Shown: piece by piece, positions 7,848-7,947 of the stretch | Layout of the letters: every line of letters begins with the position of its first letter | How positions within the stretch are numbered: the first letter of the stretch is position 1 | Origin: Alkanindiges sp. | GTDB taxonomy: Bacteria; Pseudomonadota; Gammaproteobacteria; Pseudomonadales; Moraxellaceae | DNA length: 7,947 nt | Reading direction: 5' to 3' | NCBI GenBank assembly: GCA_030152125.1 | Contig: JASLIR010000434.1 | Span: forward strand, 1 to 7,947 | Program-made: the position numbers and the translations under genes | The notes under the pieces: generated by a model | The model's input: the letters and a program-made list of their open reading frames with translations, nothing else | Database searches by the model: none | What the model was told of the DNA's origin: nothing

Positions 7848-7947
7848 CAAGCCACAGGTATATGCACAGCGCATACTGGAGCATTTTGATCTGGCCGATT
7901 GCTTTAAGGCGGTGTATGGCAGTGAGTTGTCGGGCGAGCGTAACCAT
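7704..7947. repeat. Perfect 100-bp inverted repeat with 44-bp spacer at the window end
   Basis: Positions 7704-7803 and 7848-7947 are exact reverse complements over all 100 bases; the spacer is 7804-7847. The left arm and spacer encode conserved HAD phosphatase sequence on the minus strand, so they are native. The right arm is an antisense copy that breaks the gene. The right arm ends at the last base of the window, so its true outer limit is unseen. No transposase, target duplication or attachment site is visible. A fold-back chimera or assembly end artefact is the most likely cause. Confidence 0.97.

Noticed and set aside
7848..7947. Plus- and minus-strand open frames of 61 codons starting MVTLARQLTAIH at both outer ends of the terminal repeat
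   Set aside because: They are the two copies of one antisense frame of the HAD gene created by the inverted repeat, not genes.
7848..7947. Mobile element or telomere-like hairpin end explaining the terminal repeat
   Set aside because: The arms are ordinary phosphatase coding sequence, with no transposase, target duplication or resolvase-type features; an artefact is simpler.

Overview
The window looks like a conserved chromosomal stretch of a gammaproteobacterium in or near the Moraxellaceae (Acinetobacter relatives). From memory, without any search, the ribosomal protein S12 start ([10 protein letters not shown]..., then a [17 protein letters not shown] segment) and the 712-residue EF-G with a GGKKGDDDE tail match that family better than enteric, Pseudomonas or betaproteobacterial versions. 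Genus is not resolved.

Left part (1-3740, minus strand): the streptomycin operon, read right to left as promoter, rpsL (S12), rpsG (S7), fusA (EF-G), tuf (EF-Tu, cut by the window edge). A near-consensus promoter (TTGACC, 17-bp spacer, TATAAT) lies just upstream of rpsL. A perfect 11-bp hairpin followed by a T-run begins almost exactly at the predicted transcription start, so the leader may act as an attenuator or a 5' stabiliser. The gaps are 140 bp (rpsL-rpsG), 220 bp (rpsG-fusA) and 98 bp (fusA-tuf). The rpsG-fusA gap holds a 20-codon ORF with a very strong Shine-Dalgarno; the fusA-tuf gap holds a hairpin just before the tuf ribosome binding site.

Middle (3740-5497): a 14-bp perfect inverted repeat, a strong intrinsic terminator, and a minus-strand gene for an EcsC-family protein with a long Ala/Lys/Pro/Thr-rich tail that repeats a basic R-x-R patch four times. 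It has its own terminator, so it appears to be a separate transcription unit from the str operon.

Right part (5498-7947): a divergent intergenic region with a promoter for fabB (beta-ketoacyl-ACP synthase I), followed 1 bp later by hemJ (protoporphyrinogen IX oxidase, membrane type). They probably form an operon joining fatty-acid elongation and haem synthesis only by co-transcription. Converging on hemJ, 4 bp away, is the 3' part of a HAD-family phosphatase gene. That gene is broken at the window end by a perfect 100-bp inverted repeat with a 44-bp spacer whose outer arm stops exactly at the last base; this most likely marks a fold-back chimera or assembly end rather than biology.

No convincing new multi-gene system was found. 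The most interesting leads are the str leader hairpin, the small ORF between rpsG and fusA, the EcsC protein with its repeated basic tail, and the terminal inverted repeat.
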